Source of the DNA: Anarhynchus alexandrinus | Lineage: Eukaryota > Chordata > Aves > Charadriiformes > Charadriidae | Reading direction: 5' to 3' | Assembly (NCBI GenBank): GCA_008711295.1 | Contig: VUYV01000004.1 | Location: forward strand, 9,106,010 to 9,170,009 | DNA: 64,000 nucleotides | Part shown: positions 28,001 to 43,000 of the stretch, in pieces | Numbering within the stretch: position 1 is the first letter of the stretch | How the letters are laid out: every line of letters begins with the position of its first letter | Program-made: the position numbers and the translations under genes | Notes under the pieces: model-generated | Database searches by the model: none | The model's input: only the letters and a program-made list of their open reading frames with translations | Told to the model about the DNA's origin: nothing

Positions 28001-31000
28001 ACACTGCACTCGGGACTGTCCATGGCCCAAAATATTGCTGTCTGAGACTGATGACTTTTGCTCTAATTGCAGCAGGGTATCAGTCCTGGGCAGCATTTTC
28101 CACTCATTCAGCCAGAGCTGTAACAAACAGACACCTGGGGAGGGACACCGTGGAATTTCTCTCCCCTGAAATGGACAGCAATAGCATTAGCAGAAACCTG
28201 GGATCAGGGAGAACAGGAAGACCTGTGGCTTCTTACAATGTGGTTAGTTTTTGTGCATACATGTGCCTGGACAATTTGGATGACAAGATGACAATCTAAC
28301 AGGTATTTTGGAAGGGACAGAGGACAGGAAATTGAGAGAGACTGGCAGTGAAAGATAGGCAGCAAGAAGAAATTTGCATTTCTCTATACATATGCATACC
28401 TGTATACAAAATTCGGCTGATCATTCCAGGCATCACTATGATAAACATGGGCAAGAGTTTCAGGTATCCACACATGATACAACCAGCCTTCACATGGGAC
28501 ATATTCTTGCCAGAGAGACATCTTTGGACAATGACCTGTCAATGAGACATGGCAACCATGCGTGAATCCGCCAAGAACAGCATTTCCATGAACACACCAT
28601 GCCAAGGTCCGGATGCAAGGTACTTCACCTCTGTGACAGTGAAAGAGCCTATTTACTATTTCTGTCACCAGGAAAAATAAAAAATACATGATAATCAAAG
28701 GATATATTTGAAATAAATAAAGGAAAATATCATTTATCCAGTGTATGTTTAAGAGGTAAGACTCTCTCACAAGATGTTCTTAAAGCAGATAGACTAAAAA
28801 GCCAAAAAGGAATAAAATGTTGACCTGAGCAATAGATACAGTTACATTGGGGGTTTTGTTCATTTGTTTACAAGTTGTGAAGATTATCTTTCTCACAATT
28901 CAGAATGCAGATAGATCACTTGCTAGAGATTGGACACATTCACGTGTCGCAGTTGCAGGAGCACGTTTTGCTCTACTCATGCAAGTGTGAAGTGTCTTGG
29001 GGAAGCTGGACAGTAGGTTTTAGGGAGAAGGAAAGAGGATTGGGGAAGAGTCTCCAGACTGAAGGAGCTGACGTATAAAGAACACCCTCCCAAGACTGTG
29101 CCTGCAAATTTGAAAGCCGCACAAATAGGAAACAAAGTAGTGTTACTGAATGGGGAATCATATCTAGACCCAGTCTAACAAGGATCGTTTGATGCATGGT
29201 TTCCTAAGTAAATGTTGATATTACAGCCTCTTTGTGTTTTTACACACGGTCACACACAAAAAATGAGAAAGGAATTATACACAGGATCTGCTGGGCACAA
29301 TGTATAAGAAGAATTGAAAGAACACTCGTTCCATTTTCTCACGTGTGGGAGGGGTTTAGAAACCAGAAACTGAAAAGTCACTGACCAATCTTGAAATGAC
29401 TGCCAGTTCTGTGACCCAGCTTTGAGTTACAGTGGGGGAAGAGTACCCCCAGCTCACACTGGACTGCAGAGTTTTGTGTTCGGCATTTCCAAGGCGTATG
29501 GCTTCCACATTACCTGATCCGTGCACCAGTACCACAAAGCAAGGATGCTCAAACCAAAGACGAGCCCTGGCCACGGCAAATCTCCAGTGACGGGATCTCG
29601 GAAGATGTGAAAGGAATCACTCCGAGGAGTGTAGCATTCTGGATTAATTTGAACATTCCCATCGGAGACATTGGATGGAATTGCTTCCATGTACTTCTGC
29701 ATGAAAGCATCATACCCTCCTACTTCAGAAAATGCTGAAAAACAGAAAGTAAAAATAGCAATAAAGTATTTAATACTGAAATCTCAAATAGAGCTAGAGA
29801 ATGTAAGGAGAAAAACCTCCGTAATATGGGTATAAAAAACCCAGAATTCCACACTGCAGCGTCCATTTCCATAGCCCCCTGTGGGATTTGTGGCTGAACA
29901 TCACAGTTTAATTCATCTGATTTACTTACCAAATCCCATGAGAATAAAGGATCCCACTACCATGATAAATGTTTGTAAGGTGTCTGTGTAAATCACAGCT
30001 GCAAGGCCACCTAACGGCAAAGAAAAGTCAAGACAAATAGGTTAGCCCCTGTGCAAATGCCTCAGTGGAAATCTTTTTTTTCCCTTTTCTCACCACTTCT
30101 CTCCTTCAAGCAAAAACCACTTTAAATAACTCCTCTTTCAGGTTTTCATTTCTCCCCTCTTACCTGCCTCCCCTCTTCTCTGTATTCTGGGTTCACTAAC
30201 CTCTGATTTATCAGACTGCTCTGCAAACTCACCTGTGATGGTGTAAAGAGCAGTAATAGCGAGCAGGATAATTATGGCCAAATAAAGATTCAGCCCTATG
30301 GCCAGCTGTATAAATACAGCTCCAGAGAATATGTCTGCCTATAAAAGAAAAAATGATAGATTAAGCAATGTTTAAAATCATGATGATGGCATATTACACA
30401 TTCATGATGAGGGTACTGAAATACACGACTTCCCCCTTACAGTACACATGACAAAAATAGGTGCAAAATTAAAATAGAGACCATTTTAGTACAACTGCCA
30501 GACTCCTCTCAGTGCAGTGCTGCTTTCAGCACAAGAGTTGTAACACTTCTCAAAAAATTTCCAAGTTTTTTTCAATGGCTCCTTTTAGGCAGACACAGAG
30601 CCACCTCACTGCTTTGTGCTTACACACTGAGACACAGCTTAATAACAGATCACTTAAAACTCAGGTTACGCTTGCTGCTATGTGCAGGGATGGACACTGA
30701 CACCTCCAAGACATGGCATGGTTCTCTTCATTTAATGCTGCTCTCCAAGTCTCTTACTTTTTCTTTACTGCTTGTATACATGTGGTATAGCTAGTCTTGC
30801 TGGTTCAGGACAAATGATGATTAAAGGCAAACATCCTATATTATCTCTATTTTTAAGTTGCTGTCAGAATAATTGACACCAGTTGGCTAACAGAAGAGAC
30901 CTTTAGCTCTTGCGTAAGAAAGGAATTGGTCAGGTTTCAGAGTAACACTCTGGGATTTTAAGCACGTTAAATCAGTTCCTGATTTAAAGATAATTTGCAT

Positions 31001-34000
31001 CAATGCTATTTAGCCAAGTTTGCAATCAGGATCATCTACTCCAGTGCACACGTAATGCATTACTGTAAATTATGGTTTCATTAGAGGTTTGCACCTGTAC
31101 CTATCCTTGCTCCTAAGCACCCAGTTCATGGGCTCACCTCCAATCCTACCTGCGTGCCTCCTTTCTGTATACGTGCTCTACACAGAGACTCCTGTCCTCA
31201 TTTAACAGTACAAGTCCTCGTGGCCCTCAGCAAGCTCAGGGGCTGCAAAATGCTACAGTAACTACCCATATGTAGGGTCTGAGAAACAAGGACAAACAAC
31301 ATTACATGTGTCCTGGGGTAAAGCCTGCACTCACAATTACCGCCGGGCAGCTGCTAGGTGGCAACTTGCTGGAGGATCAGGAGGTTCCACAGGCCAGGCT
31401 GTGGGACAACCAGAGCCTCTGACCACAGAACAGGCGCTTGCACTGCTTTTGTCCACAGCTAGGCTGAGGTAAGGCAGGGCAGATATGCTAATAAGCGGTT
31501 GTGCAGTCTGGCTAGCTGGGAGATGCTGGATGGAGAAACCCGCTTCATTCCAGAGACACTGAAACCGAGACTGCAGGGTATGATCTCACCCTTATTTCAC
31601 CCTGGAGAATGAGGAAGAGGTGCGGACCTCTGCAGCAAGAGGTCCTCCAACCCTACTGGCCCTGTTACCTGTAAAAACACCCTGACATGCAGAAAACATC
31701 TGTGAAGCAGAGTGTGAATCACACCAGAAGTCCAGCTCCCAAAACTCTGCCTCTGAAGCAGCTTGAGATTGTTTGATTTCTTATAGGTTTTAGTATGGAA
31801 TTGCGAACCAGGACATTTAGCTCTTAAACCCAGTGACTGTTAGACCATATCCTTTGTTCCTTCTCTCTATGGGACTATTTTTTTTCCTATCTTTTCACAC
31901 CACTGACCAGCTTATGTTCCTGATCTTTCTTTTATTGTTCTTGGCTTTAGTTTAGCCTACATAGCATTAAATATTAATGGTCCTAAATTGACCCCCAGAA
32001 AGACATGTATAGTTAATTATTTAGCATCCTGAGCAATGTATCAGCTTCTTCGAATTGCTGAGTTACCGCTACCTTCCAACTTCACTGCTCCTCCCTCCTA
32101 ATTAGATTATTTCTTTCCAATATTTCCTTGTTTCTCTATTAATATTCTTTTATGGACACTATTTAGTCCTTATCTTATCTCTGAATAGAATAAATCCTTT
32201 ACATTACAAGCTATCTCTCCAAAGCCATCCACAGATCATGCAGGAACAACTGGCAGAACACATGCCAGTTGAGTGAATCCAGCTGCAATGTTGATGTGGG
32301 AGTCAGGGAGTGGCACATACTCTTTACCCCCTACACCATGCACTCCTGAAGAGTTTATCCTTCTGCCTCCTCTTCCCCCTGTTAAGTCTATACCCGTACA
32401 TTTACTGCTGAAATTATGCACAATGAATGTAAAGAAAATGGTGTAACACATTTAGAAATTCCAGTTTACAATTTCTGATTTCTTCAAAAGCATTCAGCTC
32501 TTAATTCCCTTCTGTCTTGTCATAATTTAGTCAATTACCCTCCATCAGGATTTTATTTTTAGTAGGCCATTTTCTTTGGCATAATGACCAGTATCAGCAA
32601 CACTAGTGGGTAGCGAGCCCCTGAAAGCTGCTATACGCATTACTCACAAAGTACTGCATGCTTAGGAAGCATGTACATGTGAGGCACCTGCCCAAAAGAA
32701 ATCCTTTGGGCTCAAAGATCACACATGTCCTGATCCCAAAGATCAACACCTTGCAGCATGGCCTTGTCTGGCAAGTGGTTGATTAGTCACAAAACAAGGT
32801 AAGAAATAAACAAGAAATACACAGAAAATAAGCAGGAAAAGAGAGATGGTAACAACCTTGTACAGGGGTGTGCAAAGGGAATCTGATCATCACATGGTGG
32901 TGTGCTCTGTGCCAGAAAGAGCACACCAGGGGTTACACGACCTGACGTATTATACTGTTCATTGAAAAGCACTGTAATAATGATATTATTAAGAACAGTA
33001 GATAATATTTTAACACATCAAGGAAAGAGCACACCAGGGGTTACACGACCTGACGTATTATACTGTTCATTGAAAAGCACTGTAATAATGATATTATTAA
33101 GAACAGTAGATAATATTTCAACACATCAAGGAAGCAGCACATGAAATAACTACCCCAGAAACAAGATGCCACTTTTCTGCAAGGATAAGAGACAGTAAGT
33201 ATCGCTGCCAGCCAAACTGATAGGTGTGACTGCCTGTTAAGGGCAGGGCAGAAACCCATCCTTCTATATCAAATCTCAATAAGCCCCAAAGATCACAAGG
33301 GAGTGTTTGCAAAGGCAGCAGTCAAGGAAGTAAAATGCAAATCTCCAAGATGGCTATGGCATGGGTTGTCAACACGTGGGTATGTTTGGATACAAACGTG
33401 CCTCTGGGAAGAGAGACCTGTGCTAGCTTCACGTAGCACGCGTATCTCTACACAGCACAAAGTCAGCTACAGTCAAGGACGGAACAGCCTTTCCCTTTCT
33501 GCTTCTGGACCTGGTTCACCTGGAGACAATGTGAGCATGGCGTTGCATAGCACAGTATAGAAAAACCTCCTCTGACAGCACCTGAAACCTCCAAGGACTT
33601 TGGCTGTTCTGCCTGTTCCGAGTAAGATATGGCAAGTAAATCAGAGCTGGGCAAATCCTGCCCTACCAAATATAGTGACAGAAGACAATAGCGCAAAAGA
33701 GGTGTTTGTACACTACAGAAATCTGAGCCACATTTGTACACGGTACAGACACTGTCAGAGTTGTTCAGGGCGGATGCGGGAAACAAGAGAAATGGTTAGA
33801 GGAACTTGTGCACCAGATTTCTCCCCTGCATGGCACAGAGACCCAGCTCCATGGCAATTCCCCACACACATCTGGAATAATTGGGTTGCTAGGAAGCTGG
33901 GATGGGCCACTGGTAGAGTGGGGCCCAGGTAATCTGCTGCTGTATGAATCTCTTTGACTATTGCTTTGCTCCCTAGTAAAACGAGACCACAAGGGCAGGA

Positions 34001-37000
34001 GAGGGTGCTTCAGCCTCATGACCACACTGGCAGCTTAAATGGAGGACCTGTCTTGCCTGGAAACAAGACACTCCAACTGAAACGGGGTGAAATCACATAA
34101 CCAGACCCTTACGCATGATAGAGGCCAGAAATAAAAGATAGTAACTTCAGAACCTGCGTAACACCTTGATAGGCTCAGTATAAATATGTGTTGCAGAATA
34201 GGACTGTGAGTCATCTGACTCGAAGAGTTTCTCAGCTGCTAGAGCTGCCAGAACTCTGTGTCATAGCTGGGATTTCTGATTATGGTAGTTAAGCACAATA
34301 GCAGCAAATTAACTGGTCCTTTTAAAGTATATGGAAATTCAACTCTGAGGCCAGTTTTACAGAACCAGCCTGTTTAATTTATAACCTTTCTAAGGATCAG
34401 TTATCGTGAAGATGTGAGAATGAGAGCAAAAGGCCAATCTTTTAGCTTAAATTGCACTATTATCACTCAGCTCCCATTCAGAGGGCAAAGAGTAATCTGC
34501 CATGGCAACTTCTGCAAAACAACAGATTGAGGTATGCCTGAACTGTGGACTTCTTCAGAGGCTTGATAGTTTCAAGATATATGGAAAATACCAGCTCCCT
34601 TCTTTACTTCACAGCAACACAACCACTTACTTAATAAACATTAACTTCATAGCACCTTAAACTTTATGCCAACCACTTGCCCATTAAAAGAATCTCTCCT
34701 CTTCCCTCCTTTCACCTCAGATGTTATCATTTCCCTCCTTTGGATTTCCCCACTCTTTATTTTCCAATTCCTATTATTCTCTTTTTCTCCATAGCCCTCT
34801 TGTTCTTTTCCATCATCTGTATTACTGATGGCATGCTCATCAGAGGATGCTAAAACAAATAAATATGAAGCTTGGGGACAAAAATTCCTGCTCCTTGAGA
34901 AGACACTTTTTCTTCTGGAACCAAGAAGGACTGTTTATTCCCCTTAGCAGAAGGGCCAGGGGGTTGGAGTGGGACATTGTGTGCCCAAAGCAATACTACA
35001 AAGTTTCTAAAACTGCATGGTTAAACAAGCAGCAGCTATTATTTCTCAGAGAACTGAAGTGGACAAAAGGGTACAAACTGATAAGTTGTGACCTTTTCCT
35101 CCACATGTTTCACAGATCCCTAAGATAACAGACTGTAATACAAGTTTCCCTCCACTATGACTCGTTCTAGAGGAGAGCATAAGTAGAAGTTAACCTTAAA
35201 AACCTGAAAAAGAAAGAGAAAGCACAACAAGCATCAAGAGACATTGCCAGGAAGGCAAAAGACCTCAGACTGCAAAACAGATCTGGATACACAATCTCAA
35301 TAGACAAAATAAAGAAAATACAAAATCATATTTTTATCATCCTTAACGAAGGAGTCCCAATCAGAAACAATTGACCAAGTGTATGCAATATTGTAAATGG
35401 AAGTTTCTTGTCTTTAGATCAATGTAGGATGGAAGAAATTATGTAAAATTTTACTTACTGAGATCTTTGTGAAAATATACAGGATCAGAGAAAGGACTGA
35501 CAGGTAGACCTGAATCCGCTTCCCACCAAAACGCTTCTTCAGATATTCTGGCATTGTCACCACCTGCAGGGGGGGTAGATAAGGTTTCAGGTAATGGGGA
35601 CAGATACAAAGCAAATTAGAGGAACATTTTTTCTACCCAGGTACCGTAAGAGTGGAGGGCAAAGGGAGGGGAGCTGCAAATGCAGTTGCAAGGAAGAGCA
35701 GCTCCAGGAATCAAAGGAGAACAAGGAGAGAGTAATACATACTTCTCAACTCAGGTCTCAGAACAGAGAAACCTCACTTTTCAAATATATACAGACATAA
35801 TCTAGTACAGCTCTAGCATGCTCAGATTTCATGCCATTCATAATGGCTTTGCAATATTCGAGACCTGATCCACAAACATGAGCAGCAAAGAAAAGCATAA
35901 TGTACTGTTTTGACTTACCCCAGCTTTGATGTAGATGGGTACAAACACCCATCCTAGAACAACCACAAATATCAGAGCCTGCAACCAAGACAAGATCAGG
36001 TGAATTAGCCTCCTCTCTCTAGATAGCACTCCCGAAGACCATTTATCAGACCCAACAGCAGCTAGAGACCATTGAACCACATAAAACTGGGTATTGCAAG
36101 GGTGGGGGGGAGGAGGAACTGTCCTTTGATTTACAGTTATAAATTTGGGAATGAAATCTTGGCCAAAAAAAGTCAGGTATTATGTAGGCTGGATTTCGTG
36201 CTAGATGTCCCAGAGAAGCAGACATGATAATAACACATTTTCTAGAAAAACAGCCAGTTGCTGCTCACAGGATTGCCCTCTAGTATCAAAGCACCACTCC
36301 ACTAGCAACACCAGACTGTCCCAGCCATCTTCAGAGCAGGCCCAGGGAGCCTGGTTTAAGGACAGTTAAAATGCAACCAGCCCACAAAACTACCATTTCT
36401 GGGAAATATTGTGGAAGGTGAATTCTGCTACCTGAGACCTATTTGCTAGCATCCTCATCCCAGAGCCACTAATGTGGGATACTTTCCCACTGAGAGTCAG
36501 GTACGCTGCAATGGTATGTTGTGACACCTGCAAATTTTGGTACTGGGGAGAGTAGCACTTCTTGTGATTATGATTTTGATCACTGACTGCCTTCTGGACT
36601 GGGTCTCTGAGAGACAGCTGTGTGCTTTACAACAATCCCACATACTGTACAGGATGTACCACATGCATTTAGTAAAATATTTTGTATTTTCACATTACCA
36701 TTTCATAATGTATTTTGTGTTACCATGTGTAATTTGTGAACTATAGATCTTACTGTATTGCAGTGTCACCATTTTCTGACTTAAATCGCTAGCAAATGCT
36801 GTCTGATATAGAGTTGTACATAATTAAATCAACAAATACAGAACAAAATTCTGCTCTCAGAGCTGCACTCTGCATTTATTCTGTCCACAGGGCTTGGGGG
36901 GCATTTTTAATGTATCTTTTAAGTTCTGCCCTTAGATAAAAACCATAAGATGGACACGATGGTCAGCTTCTGTTGTCACACTAATACAAATTAGAAATAA

Positions 37001-40000
37001 TTTCAGTGGAATAATAGAGATACACAAGCAAAATATCAGTCAAACTTAGTATTTCTTTCAAGAGGAGAATCAGATTATACAGTCAAGAGCAATAGTTCCA
37101 CCATGTCTATTAACCTGTACACCAGACCCACTATGTCATAAGTAATGAACTACGTAGTGTACCTGCTCAAATACACACATGCATCATTGCTTCTTCCTAA
37201 ACAATTGTTGTACTCTGTGTATTGATATTAGTCCACAGAGAATCTCCCAGGAGATGAACTGGTAGAGGTGGAGATGTTTGAAGAAGGGTATGGGTCCTAG
37301 AGATTTGAATACCATGAAATTTCAAGCAATGCTTGTTCTGCTTTGTTTTGCTTAGTTTTGGTACAAAGAGAAGGGGAATCAGGTTTGTTACAGGACTAGT
37401 GTAATCAAATAGAGACAGATGATAGATTAACTGTGCACATCTCATAGAGTTCATTTTAGCTTTTATCCTTCTTCTTAAATATTTATATCATATGAGTACT
37501 CAACTATTTGCAGCAATCATCTACTTGCTAAGGAGAAAGCCGAATCCCTCAGGGTGGTACCCTTCTTTCACTGTGCTGAATTAAATGCAAGGAAAGTATT
37601 CACCTATGTACACTCATTAAGTCCTTTGTGTCATGGTATAATCCCTTTCATGAAGGTGAATAACACAGAAGAAGGGCATTACTACCCACACCCACAGAGT
37701 CTGAGAATACAAGGAAATGGACTGAATTAGTTCATGTGAATCTCCATGCTGTTGCAGTTGACACTACTCCTGGTACATTTAATGTCAGCTTGGATATCTC
37801 TACCCTATACTGCAGCCATAAGCAAACTACACACATAATTAGAAGAAGGAGAAAGGAAAGAAGAAATTATTTTTGGAATGCAGGTGGTTGTGAAGGATGT
37901 CCAAAATTTCTTATAGCCTGTGAAGAAATCAAAGTCCCTTCAACAATTCCTAGATAGCAAAATGCTGTAAAAAATACTATGGATTACAAAACTGATAAAT
38001 TCTTCCCAACATCCTGCAGTCTGAAACTGCTCTTTATAGATACTTTAAAAGTAATCAAAAGATAGAGAAGAGAATACACCAATGTATTTGTTTCAAATGC
38101 TCTCTAAAAAGCCTCATTCAACAGAAAAGGGTCATCTTCTCCCAGCGGCTTGGACAAGGACCAAGGAGAACGAGCTAAATAGTAGATTACTTTGGCACTT
38201 ACTGGTCTGTACAGAAAATAAGTGTTGCCAAGCACAAACTTTGACAGTCCTAAATTATTAGGCAATGTTATTTTGATTAACCTCTGCAGATAATCCTGAT
38301 GTCACAAATATGTTCACTTAAATGCATGCCACTTACATTCCATTCATATCCTCCGATGGCAATTCCCCCGGCTGCTGCTGTTCCTGCTATTCCCACAAAG
38401 TGTCCACTGCCAATGTTACTGGCAAACAGAGAAGCACCAATCTGGAAACAGAAAAAACAATATTTGGCTCTTAGGTCATGTTCATGGTAACTTGAAAAAA
38501 ATCACGTTCGTTTGGTATTTTGAACTCCTGCTTATCTATCACGAGATGGTGATGATTGACAACCAAGTTCTTGGACAACTTTCAAGACTCCTTCTTATTG
38601 TTGCCCCTCAAACCAGAGACTCCATCCACCATATCTACAACTACGAGAGAAAGAATAGGATGTTGCACAGACGATGTTCTTCCAGTTGGTCAAACTGTTT
38701 ATTACACCAATATAGATTTTAAAATATTTGTGTAACTTGACTAACTGACATTTGGGTGATAACCAAACAACTAGGGAAGAAGACTGCGATCTGTCTTGCT
38801 CAAGGAGGAAACGGTAAGTGCATACCCACTAGTCAAACTGGCACTCCCTATTTCTTATTCCAGAGTCTGTGGAACTAAATGTATCATCGGTGAGAGTTGG
38901 ACAGGCTTTGTGCTTGGTTCACTTTTAGTCAAAAGGTACTCGATTACTCAGTTAAATTCAGAAAGCTACATGGCAGAAATATCTGTTGATAAAGTGCTTC
39001 TGAAAGATACAAACAATAGCAAATCAAGGAGTTATATTTAAGAAGTGCTGGATTTCTAAGACCCCCTAGTATTGCACCGATCATACAAACAGAACAGTGG
39101 GTAGAACATAGGAACTGATGAACAGGGAGAGATTAAAAAAAAAAGAAAATTTTACGTTGGATTACAGACAGGCAGGAGTCGTTCATAAAAGAGACTGTGC
39201 CAAAAGATCTAATTCTTTATTAAATAGCTCAGACAATAAAAAAGATTAAGAGAAAAGGTATGAGCTTAATTTGCTCAAAATGAAACCATTAAAGGCAGCA
39301 GAAATGCCTAACGATAATTTACAAGGTCAGACATTGAAGGATGCAGGGTGAGAACTCGAGCATGAAAAAGAGGTGGGATTGGGTATTGTAGGCAGAAGAC
39401 ATGTGAGCTGGAGTAGTTCCAAGACGAAGAGGCAAGTGAACGTTTTGTTATTCACTTCTGTTTTTTCTTTATGTTCTCTGAGAGCTACAAAGAGAAAAAA
39501 CAGTGTTAAAAATAAAAGAAAAATCTATAGAAAGTAGGCAAAAGATCTCTGGTGACCAGCTTCTAATGCTCTCTTTTGAGGTAGACCTCTCACGTTGAAA
39601 GATCCCAAGGTGCTTAAAAATGGTGTTTTAGACTTATGAACGCAGGACCTGCACCCGGCACATTCTCCTTATGTAGTTCCCAAGTACAGGTGGTTGGAAT
39701 ATATTCAGAGTCACCTTACAAAAGGGAGAAATATTTCTTGTCTGCAGCCCACTGGGAGATTTTGAGAGTCCTAAAATGTATATAAAGGGAATAGTTACAA
39801 ATTTCCAGGTCTCCAGTCACTGCAGTGAGTTCTTTGAGTAGCAGTAAAAATTAAGTCAATCTTTCTGAGAGCACAGGCACGATTGCCTGAGATTCGGGAG
39901 GATAAAAGGGATTTCATCATAGAAATCCACCTCTGAAGATCAGATTTATTCTATAGAGCTGTGCCATAGCCAGGAATAGCAACTATGCTCTTTAATTCGC

Positions 40001-43000
40001 AATCCTGATCTCTAATCACAAAATAGATTTTCCTCCCCCATTTTTCATATGCAACATACAAATAAAATTCATCAGAGGGTTCCACTCTTTCTTTCCCAAG
40101 CTTACTTTTTTCTCCTTCCCTCATTTCTGCTGAGGGAATCCTCCCTGGTTTCTTCTAATCTTTTTGCAGACAAACTGTTCTTTTGCTGTGTCAGGAAATT
40201 TATGTCTCTAAGTTCACTCAGTTCTGGATTTTATTTTATTTTTTTACATACTTCTAGAAGTCAGTTATGCCCTACAGAAATGTAACCAGTTTGTCAGATG
40301 ACAGATATTTCTACAGGAATGATAAGTGTTGCAACAAGCATTAGCACATAAGCCAGAGAGATCTCTGGTAATAAAGAAAACTTTTTCTTCTAACCTCTTT
40401 GTGACAGCAACAGTGTTTCCCAGCAATGATTGTGAAGAAACAAATACCGTTTATACCAACCATCAGCACTGTTGTCCAGTGCTTTCCCTGGAGATGAATA
40501 ATTAAACTTAAATCTAGGTTACTAGAAATGCAATCACCAGAAAAGATTAACCACATTAATCTCTGATTTTATTTAATGTGTTCCCCCTCCTGTTTCAAAA
40601 GCTTAAAATGTACTGCAAGCAGACCCAAGTAACAAAAGCAGCTAATGAAGAACTTTAAGAACTGACAGCTGTAGTAAGCTTTGGCTCAGTGCCTGAAACC
40701 CCGGGACATGTCGTAGCATCCATTGACAATGCTGTGTTCCCAACTTTACCCAGAGTACAACTGTACTGAAAGAAAAATACAAAACAAAAAAAAAAACAAT
40801 GCAAAATTACCAGCATATTTGGGGCCAGAGCAAGGACAAAACAATGTGAATGCAGATACTGCCTTCACTTTCTAAATTTTCTTTTCTGAATCAGGGAACA
40901 CCCAGTGCAGCAGAACTGCACGATCAACTCATACTAATAATGAATGCAATTTAAAAAAAAAAAGTTTTTTATCGTTATGTATACATGGAAAGTTATAACA
41001 TGGCTTCATAGCTGGGAAAATGCAAATCACCCTTAGAACTGCAGCGTGGTTAAAGCAAGAGGAGTGTTTACCAAATGTGCTTGTGCCCTGTCAGCTTCTG
41101 GTGCCAGAGGGGAAAGAGAAATTTCCAGTCTGGCACAGCAGCACTTTAGGGATGAGGGAAGAAGGCAGATGGGCTCTGGGCCCAAGCTGTCCTGCTGAAG
41201 AACTTACTGCTGCGGTGGTTTTGTACTAAAAAGGCCAATTAGTGAAATTGCTTGATTTGCCATTGGTAGATGCTGCAGTACACTCGTGCATGACCTAAAG
41301 AACGCTGGGCTGAAACTGGGCGATGACAGAGGGAAACAATTTTCTGGAAGTGTTAACTGTTGTCAGTGAGTGTGTTACTGAATTGATTTTAAAAACAGAT
41401 CTAGGAGGAAAAGTAAAGAAGAAAGTTGATTGAAAGGAACAAAAGGTGTTAAGAGGGAAAGAGAGGACAAAAAACTAAACTAACCTGAGGCAAACGTGGA
41501 ACATTAACTCTTTTAAAATCTTTTAAGAGGTCAGGTTTTAACAAGAGTACTCTGTTCAGGAAAAGTACCACCACATTGCAGAGAGGTGATGATCACTATG
41601 TTTTTTCCGTGTTATTCATTAACCGTTTCACCTTGCTCTTTTCATTAACTTGAGGATGCCCTGACATCCCGGCACTTACGGTTCCCGACCATATATGATG
41701 TACTCTGCAAATCAGTGACCGCTGCAGCGACAGTGTACAGACTTCACAGCCTGTGGCTTTTCTCCCTCCCAGGACCTGCTAGTACATGCCCTATGCTCCT
41801 AATGTCTGCTTTCCTGTTTGGAAGTGTTCGGTGGGTATCAAACTCTGTTCCCCGATCACAAGCAGCCCTTGCCTGTGGCCTTCAGCCCCTTTACAGAGAA
41901 CAGCAGAAGCTCCCTCACACCAGCATGAGGTCACGAGCCTTGCCCTGAGGTATCGCTGCTCCATGGGCCACCTGCAGAAGCTGCTTCTCAAACCCCTCTT
42001 TCCTTGGAGAGATTTCTCATTCCCTTGCTTGAGAACTACTCCTTGACACTATCCATGCTTTTCTTTAACTCACAACTCTTCCCTGCAACATGTGACTTTA
42101 CCCTAACAGAAGGACATCATTTTTCCTACCGGAGTTTTTTGGGATCGCCCTTACTCACTTTGGAAAAATCCGTACACTGTTTACAATGCAATATTCCTGC
42201 CACCCTTTGAAGGTTCTGAGACACTTCTTGTGTAGGATTTTATTCTGCTTTCCCAATTACTCTGCAAATTCTGTGTAATGCATTACTGCCAAACTAAACC
42301 ACATTTACACACTTCCTAATTCTCTAAGCAAGAGAGAGGGATACACACTACTCATCAAATGTGTCTCTGTCTTCCGAGAAGCCCAATGGCTGTTGGAACA
42401 GCACAGTCACAAGCAGCCTGATCTGATACCTTTCCACCTTTGTCCTCTGAGACAGAAACAACACCTTCAGCTGGAAAATTCTGATGAATTCTGTAGAAAT
42501 CTGTTTCACTGAACTTTTCATTTTCTACCAGATTACTTTATTATTCTTTTTATTCTGAAAACTATTAATTTCACACTATTTTTTCCATGGAACTTGACAA
42601 AATTAGTTAATTTCTTATTCCACTTTACAAGAAAAGGAAATACAAATTATTCATACCAGAGTTGTCTTTCCTGGCTCCTCACAACAGTGTCAGATTCAGC
42701 AAGTGGGGAGATTTCTGAGAATATGTAAAACATAACTGGATGCAGACACCAGAGAAGTCGTGCCAATGGTCAGTTCTGATGGCCTTGAAAATAAACCATG
42801 CAGAACTCAAGCAAAAATCTGGGGTCTTTTTTCCTTAATTCTTATCTGTCTCACAAAGATCAACACATAAGTGACAACAAACGAGCTGAGTTACATTTCT
42901 GTTTAAAGTGTAGTATGTCCTTGGCTCTGCATGCTTCCTACTTACTCTTCAGTAAATCTTTCTAACCATAGCTGGACTTCAGATGCCCAGCAGATACTCT

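Larger units (their letters stand above)
28536..30232 (-). other. SLC5A1 introns 6-8
   Basis: Intron 8 (28536-29513), intron 7 (29735-29929) and intron 6 (30011-30232) are compact and non-coding with GT-AG ends. On the + strand intron 6 is rich in C and T. Nothing else is recognised. Confidence 0.8.

Noticed and set aside
32902..33144. 80-codon frame with an internal 36-residue repeat
   Set aside because: The repeat is a by-product of the 108-bp DNA duplication; there is no start context or similarity supporting a protein.
33303..34025. GC-richer block with several frames on both strands, considered as a retroviral or LTR remnant
   Set aside because: No terminal repeats, primer-binding site, or gag/pol motifs could be seen; the TATAAA-like and AATAAA strings nearby are isolated.
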